64,000 bases of DNA, from contig DASTPP010000068.1 of assembly GCA_035762175.1 (NCBI GenBank), forward strand, positions 1-64,000, read 5' to 3'. This DNA is from DASTPP01 sp035762175 (lineage in GTDB: Bacteria; Myxococcota_A; Polyangia; Polyangiales; Polyangiaceae). Under the pieces are notes generated by a model, which was not told where the DNA came from, did not search any database, and saw only the letters and a program-made list of their open reading frames with translations. This document shows positions 24,360-35,478 of this stretch, one piece after another (positions within the stretch are counted from its first letter, which is position 1; each line of letters opens with the position of its first letter). A program made the position numbers and the translations under genes.

Positions 24360-27300
24360 ATGGCCAGCGAGCCCAAGCTCTTTCCCGACGTCCCGGCCGA
24401 GCTGAACTTCCCCCGCGACGAGCGGCGTATTCTCGCCTTCTGGAAAGAGCGTTCCATCTTCGAAAAGACCGTCGCGGCCCGCGAGGGCTCGCCCGCCGGC
24501 ACCTTCACCTTTTACGAGGGCCCCCCCACCGCCAACGGCCTTCCCCACAACGGCCACGCCCTCACCCGCGTCATCAAAGATCTCTTCCCCCGCTACCACA
24601 CGATGCTTGGCCAGGCCTGCACCCGCAAGGCCGGCTGGGACACCCACGGCCTGCCCGTCGAGGTCGAGGTCGAAAAAGAGCTCGGCATCCACGGCAAGGC
24701 GGCCATCGAGGCGTACGGCATCGAGCCCTTCGTCGCCCGCTGCCTCGAGTCGGTCTTCCGGTACACCAGCGAGTGGGAGGCCTTCACCGACCGCATCGGC
24801 TTCTGGGTCGACCAGGGCGACGCCTACGTCACCTACCACCGCAGCTACGTCGAGAGCGTCTGGTGGGCCCTCGCCGAGCTCTTCAAGAAGGGCCTGCTCT
24901 ACCGCAGCCACAAGGTCGTCTGGTGGTGGGCCCAGGGCGGCACCGCCCTCTCGAGCGGCGAGGTCGGCCAAGGCTACAAGACCGTCGACGACCCGAGCGT
25001 CTACGTCGCCTTCCCGCTCGCGGGCGACGCCGAGGGCCGCGCCCTGCTCGTCTGGACGACCACCCCCTGGACCCTGTCGAGCAACGCCTACGCCGCCGTC
25101 AACCCCGACGTCGACTACGCCTTCGTCACCCTCGCCGGCAAGAAGCTCGTCGTCGCCGCGAAGCTCGTCGAGCCGCTCGCCGCCAAGCTCAAGCAGAAGG
25201 CCGAGATCGAGCGCACGGTCAAGGGCCGCGAGCTCGTCGGCCTCGGCTACGAGCCGCCCTTCGACCTCTACCGGCGCCGCCGCGACGACTACCCCGGCGA
25301 GATCACGGTCGACGACGAGGGGTCCCGCGCGGGCGCCGAGAGGCTTGGCGAAGACCTCTCCCCTTACTGGAAGGTCATCGCGGCCGACTTCGTCACCCTC
25401 GACGCCGGCACCGGCATCGTGCACGTCGCCCCCGCCTTCGGCGAAGATGACTTCCAGGCCCACCGCCGCGTGCTCGCCGCCCTGCCCGACGGGGGCGCGG
25501 CCGTGCCCTTGCTCTGCGCCGTCAAGCCCGACGGCAGCTTCGTGCCAGGGTTCGCGCCCTACGCCGGCCGCTGGGTCAAGGCCGCCGACCAAGACCTCAC
25601 GCGCGACCTGAAGGCGCGCGGCCTGCTCGTGCACGCCGAGCAGTACCGCCACGAGTACCCCTTCTGCTGGCGCTCCGACGAAGACCCGCTCATCCAGTAC
25701 GCCCGCCCCGCCTGGTACATCCGCACGACCAGCCGCATCGAGGCCGCCCGGGCGAACAACCGCGCCGTCGACTGGCACCCCGAGAACATCCGCGACGGGC
25801 GCTTCGGCGACTTCCTCGCCAACAACGTCGACTGGGCCCTCTCGCGCGAGCGCTACTGGGGCACGCCCCTGCCCATCTGGCAGAACGAGGCGCTGCCCGA
25901 GTCTGACGAGCGCCGCTACGTGGCCATCTCGGGCCTCGCCGAGCTCCGGGCGCAGAAGAACGTCAACCTCGCCGCCGTCGAGCGCGAGCTCGCGGCCGAG
26001 GCCGGCGAGCGCGGCATCAAGGGCGTCGAGCACCTCATCGTGCACAAGCCCTGGGTCGACAAGATCACCTTCGAGCGCGAGGGCGTGCCCGGCGTCTACC
26101 GCCGCGTCACCGAGGTCATCGACGTCTGGTTCGACTCGGGCTGCATGCCCTTCGCCCAGTGGGGCTTCCCCCACGTCGAGGGCAGCCTCGAGCGCTTCCG
26201 CCGGGCCTTCCCCGCCGACTTCATCAGCGAGGCGGTCGACCAGACCCGCGGCTGGTTCTACTCGCTCTTGATGATCTCGACCCTCGTCTTCGACGCCGAG
26301 AAGCAGCGCGAGCTCGGCCTGAAGGCGGGCGGCAACCTGCCCCACCCGTATCGCACCTGCGTCGTGCTCGGGCACGTCAGCGACAAGGAGGGCAAGAAAG
26401 AGTCGAAGTCGAAGGGCAACTACACCCCGCCCGACGTCATCCTCGAGCGCGTCCGGATGGAGTTCGCGGTCGTCGACGACGACGCCCTGCGCCAGGGCGG
26501 GGTCAAGCAGGGCGCGGCCGAGAAGGGGGTCGCCTTCATCGCCCGCGAAGATCTCGAGGGCCTCGACGTGCGCGAGGGCGCCAAGGTGCGGCTCTACGGG
26601 CGCCAGTTCGAGGCGGGCAGCCAGGGCACGGGGGCTGCGAAGCTCGAGCACGAGCTACGCTCGCACCTCGAAGTCGGGCCGGGGAGGCTCGAGCTCGAGC
26701 TGCGCCCGCTCAAGGGGCTGCCGCGGCGCGTGGTGCTGCTCGCGCCCGAAGACCGCGAGGCGCTCGGGGCGAAGGTGTGCCCGAGGGGGCTCGAGGTGCG
26801 GCCGGTCGAGGTCCCGGGGCTGCCCGAGCGCGAGCGGGTCTGGGTCGAAGACCCCTCGATGCCGGCGCCCGGGGCCGACGCCTTCCGGTGGTTCTTTTAC
26901 GCGAGCTCGCCCCCGTGGACCAACACGCGCCACTCGCTCTCGAACGTGCGCCTCTTTCAGAAAGACTTTCTGGTCAAGGCGCGCAATGTGTACAGCTTCT
27001 TTACCATCTACGCGAACATCGACCACTGGTCACCCTCGCTCACGGCGCCGCCGGTCGCCGAGCGGCCCTTGCTCTGCCGGTGGGTGCTCTCCGAGCTCTC
27101 GCTGGCGGCGCGCGAGGTGCGCGCCGCCCTCGACCGGCACGACGTCTACGAGGCGGCGCAGCGGCTCGGCGGCTTCGTCGAGGCGCTCAGTAATTGGTAC
27201 GTCCGCCGCAGCCGCGAGCGCTTCTGGGGCCCGGGCGCGGGCGAGGCGATGGGCGACGACAAGCGCGCGGCCTACGCCACGCTGCATCATTGCCTCGTGA

Positions 27301-28249
27301 CCTTCGCCCAGCTCGCCGCGCCCTTCGTGCCCTTCTTCGCCGAAGAGCTCTACCAGGCGCTCGCGGTCGGCGCCCGCCTGCCCGGCGCCCGCGAGAGCGT
27401 GCACCTCGAAGACTACCCCGTGCCCGAGCCCGCCCACGTCGACGAGGCGCTGAGCGAGGCGATGGGCGCGGTGCGCGGCGTCGTCTCGCTCGGCCTGCAG
27501 GTGCGCACGGCGGCCAAGCTAAGGGTGCGCCAGCCCCTGCGCCGGGCCGACGTCGTGCTCGCCCGGCCCGCCCTCGCCGAGCGGCTCGCCCCCCACGTCG
27601 CGCTCATCGCCGAAGAGCTGAACGTGCACGAGGTGCGCTTCGTGCCTTCCGGCCAGGAGGCGGCCGAAGTTCGCTATCGCGTCAAACCCAACTTTCGTAC
27701 CCTCGGGCCCCGGGTTGGTAAGAAGGTGCAGGCGCTCAAGCGCTGGCTCGAGACGGCCGACGGCGGGGCGTTGCGGGCCCGGCTCGCGCTCGAGGGGCGG
27801 GCGTCGGTCGAGCTCGAGGGCGAGTCGTTCGAGCTCGGCCCCGACGATCTCGAGGTGGCGGTCGAGGCCGCGCCCGGCTTCGCGGCCGCCGGCGACCGGG
27901 TCGGGGTCGTCGTGCTGCACACGGCGCTCGACCAGGGGCTGCTCGACGAGGGGCTCGTCCGCGAGATCCAGAGCCGGCTGCAGGCGATGCGCAAAGAGCT
28001 CGGGGTCGGCTTCACCGAGCGGGTGCGCGCGGCGGTTCGGGGCGGCGAGCGGGCGACGCGCGTCGCCGGCGACGCGCGGGGGGCGCTCACCGACAACGTC
28101 TTGCTCGAGCTCTTCGAGCTCGGCCCGCCGAGCTTTCGGCCCGAGCGCGAGGCGGAGCTCGAGGTCGACGGCGAATTTGTGGCCCTCGCGATGGCGCGCG
28201 TCGTTTTAAAGATACCCGGACGCACCGCGGTTAGGTGTAAAGTGTGGCC

Positions 28250-28253
<4 letters not shown>
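24360..28253 (+). CDS. ileS: Isoleucyl-tRNA synthetase with an extra insertion domain
   Basis: IleRS charges tRNA-Ile and edits mischarged Val. This 1297-aa form is longer than most bacterial enzymes (about 930-1050). The HIGH signature is PHNGHA in GPPTANGLPHNGHAL. LVWTTTPWTLSSNAYA marks the editing domain, WYIRTT and VDVWFDSGCMPF the catalytic domain, and the KMSKS equivalent is KKESKSKGNYTPPD near residue 680. Between VILER (about 695) and GADAFRWFFYAS (about 837) lies an extra ~135-residue segment that includes AFIAREDLEGLDVREGAKVR. The fold otherwise runs directly between those motifs. A tRNA-binding C-terminal region follows. The overall type resembles the eukaryote-like IleS2 class. 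The stop TGA overlaps the next gene's ATG (ATGA). Confidence 0.95.
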
Positions 28254-29641
<1,388 letters not shown>

Positions 29642-29682
29642 GGCGGCCCCCGAACGTCGTTCCGTCGCCGCCGCGTCAGAGG

Positions 29683-29688
29683 TAGGCT
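29683..29688 (+). promoter_or_regulatory. Candidate leaderless -10 element (TAGGCT) for the M15 peptidase gene
   Basis: TAGGCT lies 6 nt before the GTG start at 29695. TTCCGT sits 17 nt upstream of it as a weak -35. The spacing fits a transcript beginning at the start codon. Confidence 0.4.
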
Positions 29689-29694
29689 GGCCCC

Positions 29695-30576
29695 GTGCGC
29701 CCGCCCTGGTGCCTTGCCCCCTCGGCCTCGACCCTCCGCGCCTCGGGCGCGCTCATCTTTGTCGCCCTCGCCGCCGCCGCATCGTGCCGTCGCGAGGGCC
29801 CCGAGGCGCCGCCCCCGGCCCCCCTGCACGAGCTGGCGGTCACGCCCCAGCTCGCGCCCGCCCCTCTGGCGCCGCCCTCGCCCGGGGCCGAGCCGCCCGC
29901 CGAGCCCTCACCTGCGCCGGCCGAGGCCGCCGCCCCTACCGGCTGCGTCGAGCAGTCGGCGCAAGAATTCTTGATGCGGCGCAGCTACACCCCCGTCGCG
30001 AGCCACGCGGCCGAGCACGAGCGCGCCCTCGCCTACCGCGCCGAGCGCTACGGCGCGCCGCCCGGGCGCCCCTTCGAGGGCCTGCCCGCGGCCGGCGAGA
30101 ACGCCGTCGCCACCACCTTCTTCGGCGTCAGCGTCAACCTGAACCGCAAGATCGTGCCCGTCTTGCGCTGCGTCGAAGAGAAGATCGCGGCCGAGTGCGG
30201 CGACGGCTACAAGCCCCACGCGCTCTCGGGCATTCGCTACAAGAATACCTTCCGGGGCGGCGAGGTGTCGAACCACCTCTTCGGCATCGCCCTCGACGTC
30301 GACGCCATGCTCAACCCTTGCTGCAACTGCGTCGAGCCCTTCCGCTCGAACCCCCGCTGCAAGCGCAAGGCCTCGGCCCCCGAAGAGCGCATGGCCATGC
30401 CCTACTGCTGGGTGCGCGTCTTCGAGCGCTACGGCTTCTACTGGCTCGGCCACGACGCGCTCGCCGACACGATGCACTTCGAGTTCCTCGGCGACCCCGA
30501 CCGCGCGGGCCCGCCCGCCGCCGCGTCGGCGCCCGGCTTGCCCGCCCCCGGCCGCGCCGGCACCCCCGGCGGCTGA
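29695..30576 (+). CDS. M15-type D-Ala-D-Ala carboxypeptidase-like lipoprotein
   Basis: The 293-aa protein has a signal peptide ending in a lipobox-like AAAASC, then about 60 residues of Ala/Pro linker and a peptidase domain. The zinc-site motifs of the M15 family are present: SNHLFGIALDVD (His...Asp) and DTMHFEF (His near the C-terminus). Cysteine-rich loops (NPCCNCVEP, SNPRCKRK, MPYCWVRV) suggest disulfides in the periplasm or at the surface. Family members trim peptidoglycan peptides. The product should act on peptidoglycan from the outer or inner membrane. GTG 29695 is the start; nothing before it fits a signal peptide. Confidence 0.83.
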   Translation: MRPPWCLAPSASTLRASGALIFVALAAAASCRREGPEAPPPAPLHELAVTPQLAPAPLAPPSPGAEPPAEPSPAPAEAAAPTGCVEQSAQEFLMRRSYTPVASHAAEHERALAYRAERYGAPPGRPFEGLPAAGENAVATTFFGVSVNLNRKIVPVLRCVEEKIAAECGDGYKPHALSGIRYKNTFRGGEVSNHLFGIALDVDAMLNPCCNCVEPFRSNPRCKRKASAPEERMAMPYCWVRVFERYGFYWLGHDALADTMHFEFLGDPDRAGPPAAASAPGLPAPGRAGTPGG

Positions 30577-30590
30577 GCGCCCGCCGCGTC

Positions 30591-30726
30591 CGTGCAGCGA
30601 GGCGCCGTTCGCGGCGTGGTGGCCCGTGCAGCGAGGCGCCGTTCGCGACGTGGTGGCCCGTGCGCCGAGGCGCCGTTCGCGGCGCGGCGGTCAGTGCACC
30701 GAGACGCCGTTCGCGGCGTGGCGGAC
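30591..30726. repeat. 34-bp tandem repeat, four copies, entering the 3' end of the DUF962 gene
   Basis: Units start at 30591, 30625, 30659 and 30693, each close to CGTGCAGCGAGGCGCCGTTC followed by GCGGCGTGGTGGCC. The fourth unit encodes the last residues (AANGVSVH) and touches the stop codon of the DUF962 gene. The other three fill the gap to the convergent M15 gene. The repeat therefore appears copied from the gene's own tail. Confidence 0.9.
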
Positions 30727-31071
30727 TTCGTCGGCCTTCTCTTTCTCGCCGGCGATGCGCGCGATCTCGGCGTCGATCTGGCCGAGCAAGGTCAGCTTGA
30801 ACATGCGAAAGTCGGCCCGCAGCGACCAGATCGGGTACGTGAACGTCGCGGGCCGGTTCTTCTCGACGAAGAAGTGCGACACCCAGGCGGGCCCGTAGCC
30901 GCCCACCAGCGCGCCGAGCAAGAGCGCGGGCTTGCGCGTCAGGGCGAAGGCCCCGAGGCAGCCGAGCGCCGCCGCGGTGCCGAGCGTGTGCAGCCGGCGC
31001 GTGTTCGGATCGCTGTGCTCGCCGAGGTAGTAGGGCCAGAACGCTTCAAAGTCGGAAAACTTTTCGGCCAT
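30691..31071 (-). CDS. DUF962 / Mpo1-like small membrane protein
   Basis: The 126-aa protein matches the DUF962 (Mpo1-like) family in size and sequence. It has an N-terminal FWPYYLGEHSDPNTRRLH motif with conserved His and Asp/Asn, two short hydrophobic stretches (LGTAAALGCLGAFALTR and LLLGALVGGYGPAWVSHF), then FFVEKNRPATFTYP and SLRADFRMF. Yeast Mpo1 is an Fe(II)-dependent dioxygenase in fatty-acid alpha-oxidation; bacterial members are largely uncharacterised. The gene starts at ATG 31071 with TAGGCT 7 nt upstream and no SD. Its 3' end is part of a four-copy tandem repeat. Confidence 0.88.
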   Translation of the reverse strand: MAEKFSDFEAFWPYYLGEHSDPNTRRLHTLGTAAALGCLGAFALTRKPALLLGALVGGYGPAWVSHFFVEKNRPATFTYPIWSLRADFRMFKLTLLGQIDAEIARIAGEKEKADEVRHAANGVSVH

Positions 31072-31078
31072 GGCGGTG

Positions 31079-31084
31079 AGCCTA
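31079..31084 (-). promoter_or_regulatory. Candidate leaderless -10 element (TAGGCT) for the DUF962 gene
   Basis: On the minus strand TAGGCT lies 7 nt upstream of ATG 31071 (GCTAGGCTCACCGCC then ATG). No SD is present. Confidence 0.4.
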
Positions 31085-31188
31085 GCACGGGCCGCCGCCC
31101 GGGCGCGCCGGCCGAAGGCGCCGCCGCGGCCGCTCGGCGCTTGCGAGCGCTCGGCCGGAGCGAATAGTCTCGAGCGAGGGCGCAGGGC

Positions 31189-32304
31189 ATGGCACGCGCA
31201 CGCTGGCACGCAGTCGTCTTGCCCTTGCTGGCCTCCCTCGCGGGGGGCTGTCGCCGCGCCCAGGCCGGCCCCGACGGGCGGCCCGAGGTGCCGGCGGCCG
31301 AGCCCGCCCCGGCGGCGAGCGACGCCGACCCCGCGCCGCCCGCGGCGAACGCGGCGACGGCTCCGGCCGATGCCGCAGGCGAGCCCCGCGCGCCCTCCGG
31401 CGAGGCGCCGCCCGCGGGCGGGCGCGACGCCTCGGCCGGGCCGCCCTTCTTGCGTCGCCCGGGCGAGGGCACCGGGCCCCCGGCGCCGGGGCCCGACGGC
31501 GGGCCGGCCTTCGCCCCCGACGCGCCGCCGCCGGCCGTCGCGTCGGGCGCGGCCGAAGCCCCGGCGTCGGGCGGCGGCCCTTGCCCCGACGACATGGTGC
31601 TCTCGGGCTCGGCCTGCGTCGATCGCTACGAGGCCTTCCTGGTGCAGGTCGGCGAGGCCGGGGCCGACCTGACCTGGCCCCACTACCAGCGCCCGCGCGC
31701 GGGGGTCGCGTACGCGGCCCGCAACGCCGCGGGCGCCTCGCCCCAGGCGTACATCAGCCGCCACGAGGCCGAGGCCGCCTGCAAGCTCGCGGGCAAGCGG
31801 CTCTGCACCTTGCACGAGTGGCAGCGCGCCTGCCAGGGCAAGCGCCAGATGCTCTTTCCGTACGGGCGCTCGTACCAAAAGGGTGCCTGCAACAGCGGCA
31901 AGCCGCACCTGCTCTCGATGTTCTTCGGCCGCGACGGCTACGCCTGGAAGTACGAAGAGCACTTTAACAGCCCGCTCCTCGACCAGCAGCCCGGCTACCT
32001 CGCCAAGGCCGGCGAGTACGCCGCGTGCGCGAGCGACGAGGGCACGCACGACATGGTCGGCAACCTGCACGAGTGGGTCGCCGACCCGGTCGACCGCCTG
32101 CCCTTCGACCCCGGCCCCTCCGGCGCCCCGGCGCGCCGCCGCCCCATGACCCGCGTCGGCAACGGCATCTTCATGGGCGGCTTCTTCAGCACCACCGACC
32201 AGCACGGCGCGGGCTGCACCTTCATCACGACGGCGCACGAACCCGCCTACCACGACTACTCGGTCGGCTTCCGCTGCTGCCGCGACCCGGGCGCGCCGCG
32301 CTGA
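31189..32304 (+). CDS. Formylglycine-generating-enzyme-like (SUMF1 fold) lipoprotein
   Basis: The 371-aa protein has a lipoprotein signal (WHAVVLPLLASLAGGC) and a ~110-residue Ala/Pro-rich linker. Its FGE-sulfatase/SUMF1-type domain begins at CPDDMVLSGSACVDRYEA. Motifs are YISRHEAEAACKLAGKRLCT, LHEWQRACQG, DEGTHDMVGNLHEWVADP and YHDYSVGFRCCRD. This C-type-lectin-like fold occurs in formylglycine-generating enzymes and in non-catalytic lipoproteins common in Myxococcota. The several C-terminal cysteines could be structural, and the FGE active-site cysteine pair is not clearly identifiable. It is probably a surface or periplasmic binding or modifying protein. ATG 31189 sits directly before the signal peptide. 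Confidence 0.8.
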   Translation: MARARWHAVVLPLLASLAGGCRRAQAGPDGRPEVPAAEPAPAASDADPAPPAANAATAPADAAGEPRAPSGEAPPAGGRDASAGPPFLRRPGEGTGPPAPGPDGGPAFAPDAPPPAVASGAAEAPASGGGPCPDDMVLSGSACVDRYEAFLVQVGEAGADLTWPHYQRPRAGVAYAARNAAGASPQAYISRHEAEAACKLAGKRLCTLHEWQRACQGKRQMLFPYGRSYQKGACNSGKPHLLSMFFGRDGYAWKYEEHFNSPLLDQQPGYLAKAGEYAACASDEGTHDMVGNLHEWVADPVDRLPFDPGPSGAPARRRPMTRVGNGIFMGGFFSTTDQHGAGCTFITTAHEPAYHDYSVGFRCCRDPGAPR

Positions 32305-32317
32305 GCGGCGGGGGCTC

Positions 32318-33373
32318 TCACTCCGCCGCCGACGCCGGCGCGAACGCCTCGAGCCGCTTGCGCACGTCGTGCAGGTGGTCGAGCGCCGCGCGCAGCTTCG
32401 TCACCAGCTCGCGGTAGTCGGCGTTGTCGTCGGACGGCCAGCCGTCGACGACGCGCTCGAGCGTGGTCGTGACCTCGCGCAGGTCGAGCAGCGTCACCGC
32501 GAAGGGGTGCGCCGGCAGCGAGGTCGGCGCCGACGGGCCCCCGCGCTTCGAGTCGGGCGCGCCCGCCGCCTTCTTCGGCCGCACCGACTTCGCCTCGCCC
32601 GCCTTGACGCGCGCCACGGCCTCGCGCTGCTCGTCGACCGGCATCTTGGTCAGCGCGACGAGCTCGCTCTTCTTCTCCTTGAGCGGCGTCTCGTGCAGCA
32701 TCGTGCGCACCTCGGCGTCGAGCTCGCCGATCTTCACGTCCTGCGCCACCTGCGCGCGCGAGCGGCCCGTGCGCTGCGCCGTCTCCGCCAGGAAGGCCTT
32801 GGCGAGCGCCTCGGGGTCGGCCTCCTTCGGCGCCTTGCCCTTCTTCGGGCGGGGGCTCGAGGGCGGCTCGGCCTTCTCGGCCTCGGCCGCGCGCAGCTCT
32901 TGGTAGAGCTTCTTGCGCAGCGCCGTGTGCTCGCCCCGCTCGAGCGCCGAGAGCTCGTGGCGGCAGAGGTTCTCGTCGATCTCGGCGAGCTTGGCGTACG
33001 CGCCGTCGAGCGCCTGCACGACCGCCGGCACCGTCTGCCAGCCGAGCGACCTGCACGCCTCGAGCCGGTGGTAGCCGCAGAGCAGGCGCAGCGAGGGGTC
33101 GACCACGATGGGCTGCAAGAGGCCCGCCGACGCGATCGAATCTTTCAAGAGCTCGAGCGTGGTCTGCCGGCAGGTGCGGCCCTCGGGCACGGCGACGTCG
33201 GCCAGGGCGATGAGGCGCACCTGCGCGACGGCGGGCCGGCCGGCCAGCCGATCGTTGGCCGGCTCGCCGCCCGCGCCGACGGCGGTCCAGAGGGTGGCGG
33301 GCAGGCGCTTGCCGGGGGCAAGCTCGGCGTTGGGCGAGGACTCGTCGGGGGAGGGGAGGGGGGGCGTTGCCAT
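32318..33373 (-). CDS. ParB/Srx-domain protein (orphan ParB-like)
   Basis: The 351-aa protein has a ParB/sulfiredoxin-like N-terminal domain. IALADVAVPEGR is followed by LLKDSIASAGLLQPIVVDPS, LLCGYHRLEACRSLGW (the ParB GERRxRA-type nucleotide-binding motif) and IDENLCRHELSALERGEH (the ENLxRxxL motif). A HTH-like region follows (TGRSRAQVAQDVKIGELDAE) and a C-terminal helical segment. CTP-dependent ParB clamps use these motifs; here Cys-Gly-Tyr-His-Arg replaces the usual GERR. No parA gene or parS-type site was seen nearby, so chromosome or plasmid segregation is not supported. A nucleoid-occlusion-like or regulatory role is possible. ATG 33373 was chosen; the frame is open upstream with low-complexity sequence. 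Confidence 0.8.
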   Translation of the reverse strand: MATPPLPSPDESSPNAELAPGKRLPATLWTAVGAGGEPANDRLAGRPAVAQVRLIALADVAVPEGRTCRQTTLELLKDSIASAGLLQPIVVDPSLRLLCGYHRLEACRSLGWQTVPAVVQALDGAYAKLAEIDENLCRHELSALERGEHTALRKKLYQELRAAEAEKAEPPSSPRPKKGKAPKEADPEALAKAFLAETAQRTGRSRAQVAQDVKIGELDAEVRTMLHETPLKEKKSELVALTKMPVDEQREAVARVKAGEAKSVRPKKAAGAPDSKRGGPSAPTSLPAHPFAVTLLDLREVTTTLERVVDGWPSDDNADYRELVTKLRAALDHLHDVRKRLEAFAPASAAE

Positions 33374-33559
33374 CGTCGGGGAGGGCGGGCCGGCGGGCCG
33401 ACGCCGCGCGGGCCGGGGGCCGCGCGGTCGCCCGGTGCGGGCCACGGCGACACCCTCGGCCAAGACGCGCCCCGGGGCCAACAAAGCGGCGACGCCCCGG
33501 GCCGGGGGGCCCGGGGCGCCCGCGCGTGCCCCGTACCTTGCGCGCGGGGCGCGCCCCCC

Positions 33560-35263
33560 TCAGTCGGCGGCGGCCGCCTTCGCCGGCGTCCGCAGCGGCG
33601 CGGCGGGCGCGGGCTTGGTCGCGGCGACGGCGCGCTTGAAGGGGTTGCGCATGTAGAGCACCACCATGAAGAGCGCCAGCTGGAGGAACGCGACCGACAT
33701 GCCGACGTTCTTGTCGTCGGTGAAGCGGTAGAGCACGACCGACGCGACCTGGCTCAAGAGCGCGCAGATCATCAGGCCGAGCTCGATCGGGCGCCGGCCC
33801 TTGCTCAGCATCGCCCCGTAGATGAAGAACGAATAGTAGTAGCAGGTGAGCTCGACCATCATGGTCGCGAGCAGGCAGCCGAGCGCCTGCACGACCCAGA
33901 GGTTCTTCAGCCGCCAGCAGGCGTAGGCGAACATGCCGGCCGCGAGCAAGATGCCGCCGTAGTAGATCGGCCAGAGCCGCTTGACGCGGTCCTTGCGCAT
34001 CTCCTTCCACTTGGCGAAGGCGTCCTGCGACTTGTTGTCGCGCGCGACCGCCATGCGCCCGTCGGCGCTGTGGCTGACGAGCGTGCGCCAGCCCATGTGG
34101 TTGGTGACCGGCGTGTCCTTGTGCACGCTAATGTGTTGGATGAACGCGGGCCACGCCCCCCGCCCCGCCACCGCCGTGCTGACCGGTATGAGCACCAGCC
34201 CCGCCGCGACCGCGCCGGCCGCCACGAGCTTGAGCTGCGGGTGCAAGAGCTGCGGCAGCGAGAGCGGCTCGCCCGGCGCCCGCTTCTTGTACGCCCGGTA
34301 GGCGTGCGCGATCGCGACGACCACCCAGCCGCCGAAGAAGTACAGCGGGAAGACGCGCAGGAGCGTCGAGTACGCCATCATGAACCCGCCCCAGAAGTAC
34401 TTGCGCTTGCGGATCATGCAGGCGCTCACGACGGCGTAAAAGAGCCAGTCTTGGCGCAAGAACGCCCCGCCCGTCCAGTAGAAGGGGCTCGCGCCCTGGG
34501 TGCCCCAGAACGTGATGGCCAGGGCCGCGACGCGCCAGCCGAAGGCCCAGGCGACGCAGCCGAACATGCCGGCGAAGAGCGCGACGTCCAGGCTCGAGAG
34601 CAGCTTCATGTACCACTGCTCGGCCGGGTTCAGCCACGAGAACAGGTAGCCCATGATGCCCCAGACCGGCGGCGGGTTGTACCCGTGGTCGGTCTGCATG
34701 TCGTGCCACCACTGCCCCGAGCCCGACACCTGCCGGAAGAACTTGACGTCGTTCTTGAAGGCCTCCCACTTCTCGGGCTTGAACGCGTCCTTGCACTGCT
34801 CGGGGTGCTCGAGCACCGTGCCCGCGCTCACGATGAGGTTGGTGTGCCCGATGTCGCGCAGCTTGCGCGCCCGCACCTCCTTCTGAAAGCCGAGGTCGGC
34901 CTCGGCGATGGCGGTGCACTTGTAGAGGCCGTCGTACCCCATCTCGGGGAAGTACTTGGCCCCCATGTAGTAATGAAAGAACTCCCAGCGGTGGTAGAAC
35001 TCGGGGTACCCGATCTGGAAGAATTGAAAGTAGCAAATGACCGCCGCGAACGAGAAGAGCGCCGCCGCGCGCCGCTTGGTGCGCCGCGGCAGCGGGTCGC
35101 GCTCGGCCTCGCGGCTCGCCTCGTAGAAGAGGGCCATCACGGCCGCGAGCGAGAGAAAGAGCTTCCACCAGCCGATCTTCGTCTCGCTCAGGCCGGGGTC
35201 TTCGAAGAGCGAGGTGAGGGTGATGGGCGCGTGCGCGGCAAGCAAGTAGAGCGGAGATTGCAT
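33560..35263 (-). CDS. Polytopic membrane protein, GT-C/GT87-like
   Basis: The 567-aa protein has about ten hydrophobic helices (e.g. WKLFLSLAAVMALFYEA, AALFSFAAVICYFQFFQIGY, LVAAGAVAAGLVLIPVST, LGLMICALLSQVASVVLYRF). The first long extracytoplasmic loop reads FYHRWEFFHYYMGAKYFPEM near residue 90. A loop with acidic and aromatic residues after the first helices, plus multiple TMs, is the pattern of GT-C/GT87-type glycosyltransferases using lipid-linked donors. No strict family motif is certain. A charged C-terminal tail rich in Ala/Pro/Lys ends the protein. ATG 35263 is the start, with TAGGCT 51 nt upstream as a candidate -10. No glycan cluster is adjacent. Confidence 0.7.
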   Translation of the reverse strand: MQSPLYLLAAHAPITLTSLFEDPGLSETKIGWWKLFLSLAAVMALFYEASREAERDPLPRRTKRRAAALFSFAAVICYFQFFQIGYPEFYHRWEFFHYYMGAKYFPEMGYDGLYKCTAIAEADLGFQKEVRARKLRDIGHTNLIVSAGTVLEHPEQCKDAFKPEKWEAFKNDVKFFRQVSGSGQWWHDMQTDHGYNPPPVWGIMGYLFSWLNPAEQWYMKLLSSLDVALFAGMFGCVAWAFGWRVAALAITFWGTQGASPFYWTGGAFLRQDWLFYAVVSACMIRKRKYFWGGFMMAYSTLLRVFPLYFFGGWVVVAIAHAYRAYKKRAPGEPLSLPQLLHPQLKLVAAGAVAAGLVLIPVSTAVAGRGAWPAFIQHISVHKDTPVTNHMGWRTLVSHSADGRMAVARDNKSQDAFAKWKEMRKDRVKRLWPIYYGGILLAAGMFAYACWRLKNLWVVQALGCLLATMMVELTCYYYSFFIYGAMLSKGRRPIELGLMICALLSQVASVVLYRFTDDKNVGMSVAFLQLALFMVVLYMRNPFKRAVAATKPAPAAPLRTPAKAAAAD

Positions 35264-35323
35264 CGTGCGGGACCGTTTCGCCTTCGCGGCGGCCCGCGGG
35301 CCGCCAGGCCCGGCAGCCTAGCC

Positions 35324-35434
35324 GCGCGGGCGCCCCGGCGTAAAGACGGCAGGCCCCCGGGGGCCGGGCGGCCGGCGCGCGGCGCGGGCGCCCCGGCGTA
35401 AAGACGTGCGGGGCCGGGCGGCCGGCGCGCGGGG
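35324..35434. repeat. 58/53-bp direct repeat upstream of the GT-C-like gene
   Basis: Copy 1 (35324-35381) and copy 2 (35382-35434) both begin GCGCGGGCGCCCCGGCGTAA followed by AGACG and both contain GGGCCGGGCGGCCGGCGCGC. They differ by a CCCCCGG insertion. They lie about 60 bp upstream of the GT-C-like start. Confidence 0.85.
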
Positions 35435-35478
35435 CCGGTGCCCGCCGCGTCGCGGTCGCACCTCAGCCCCGAGGGCGG

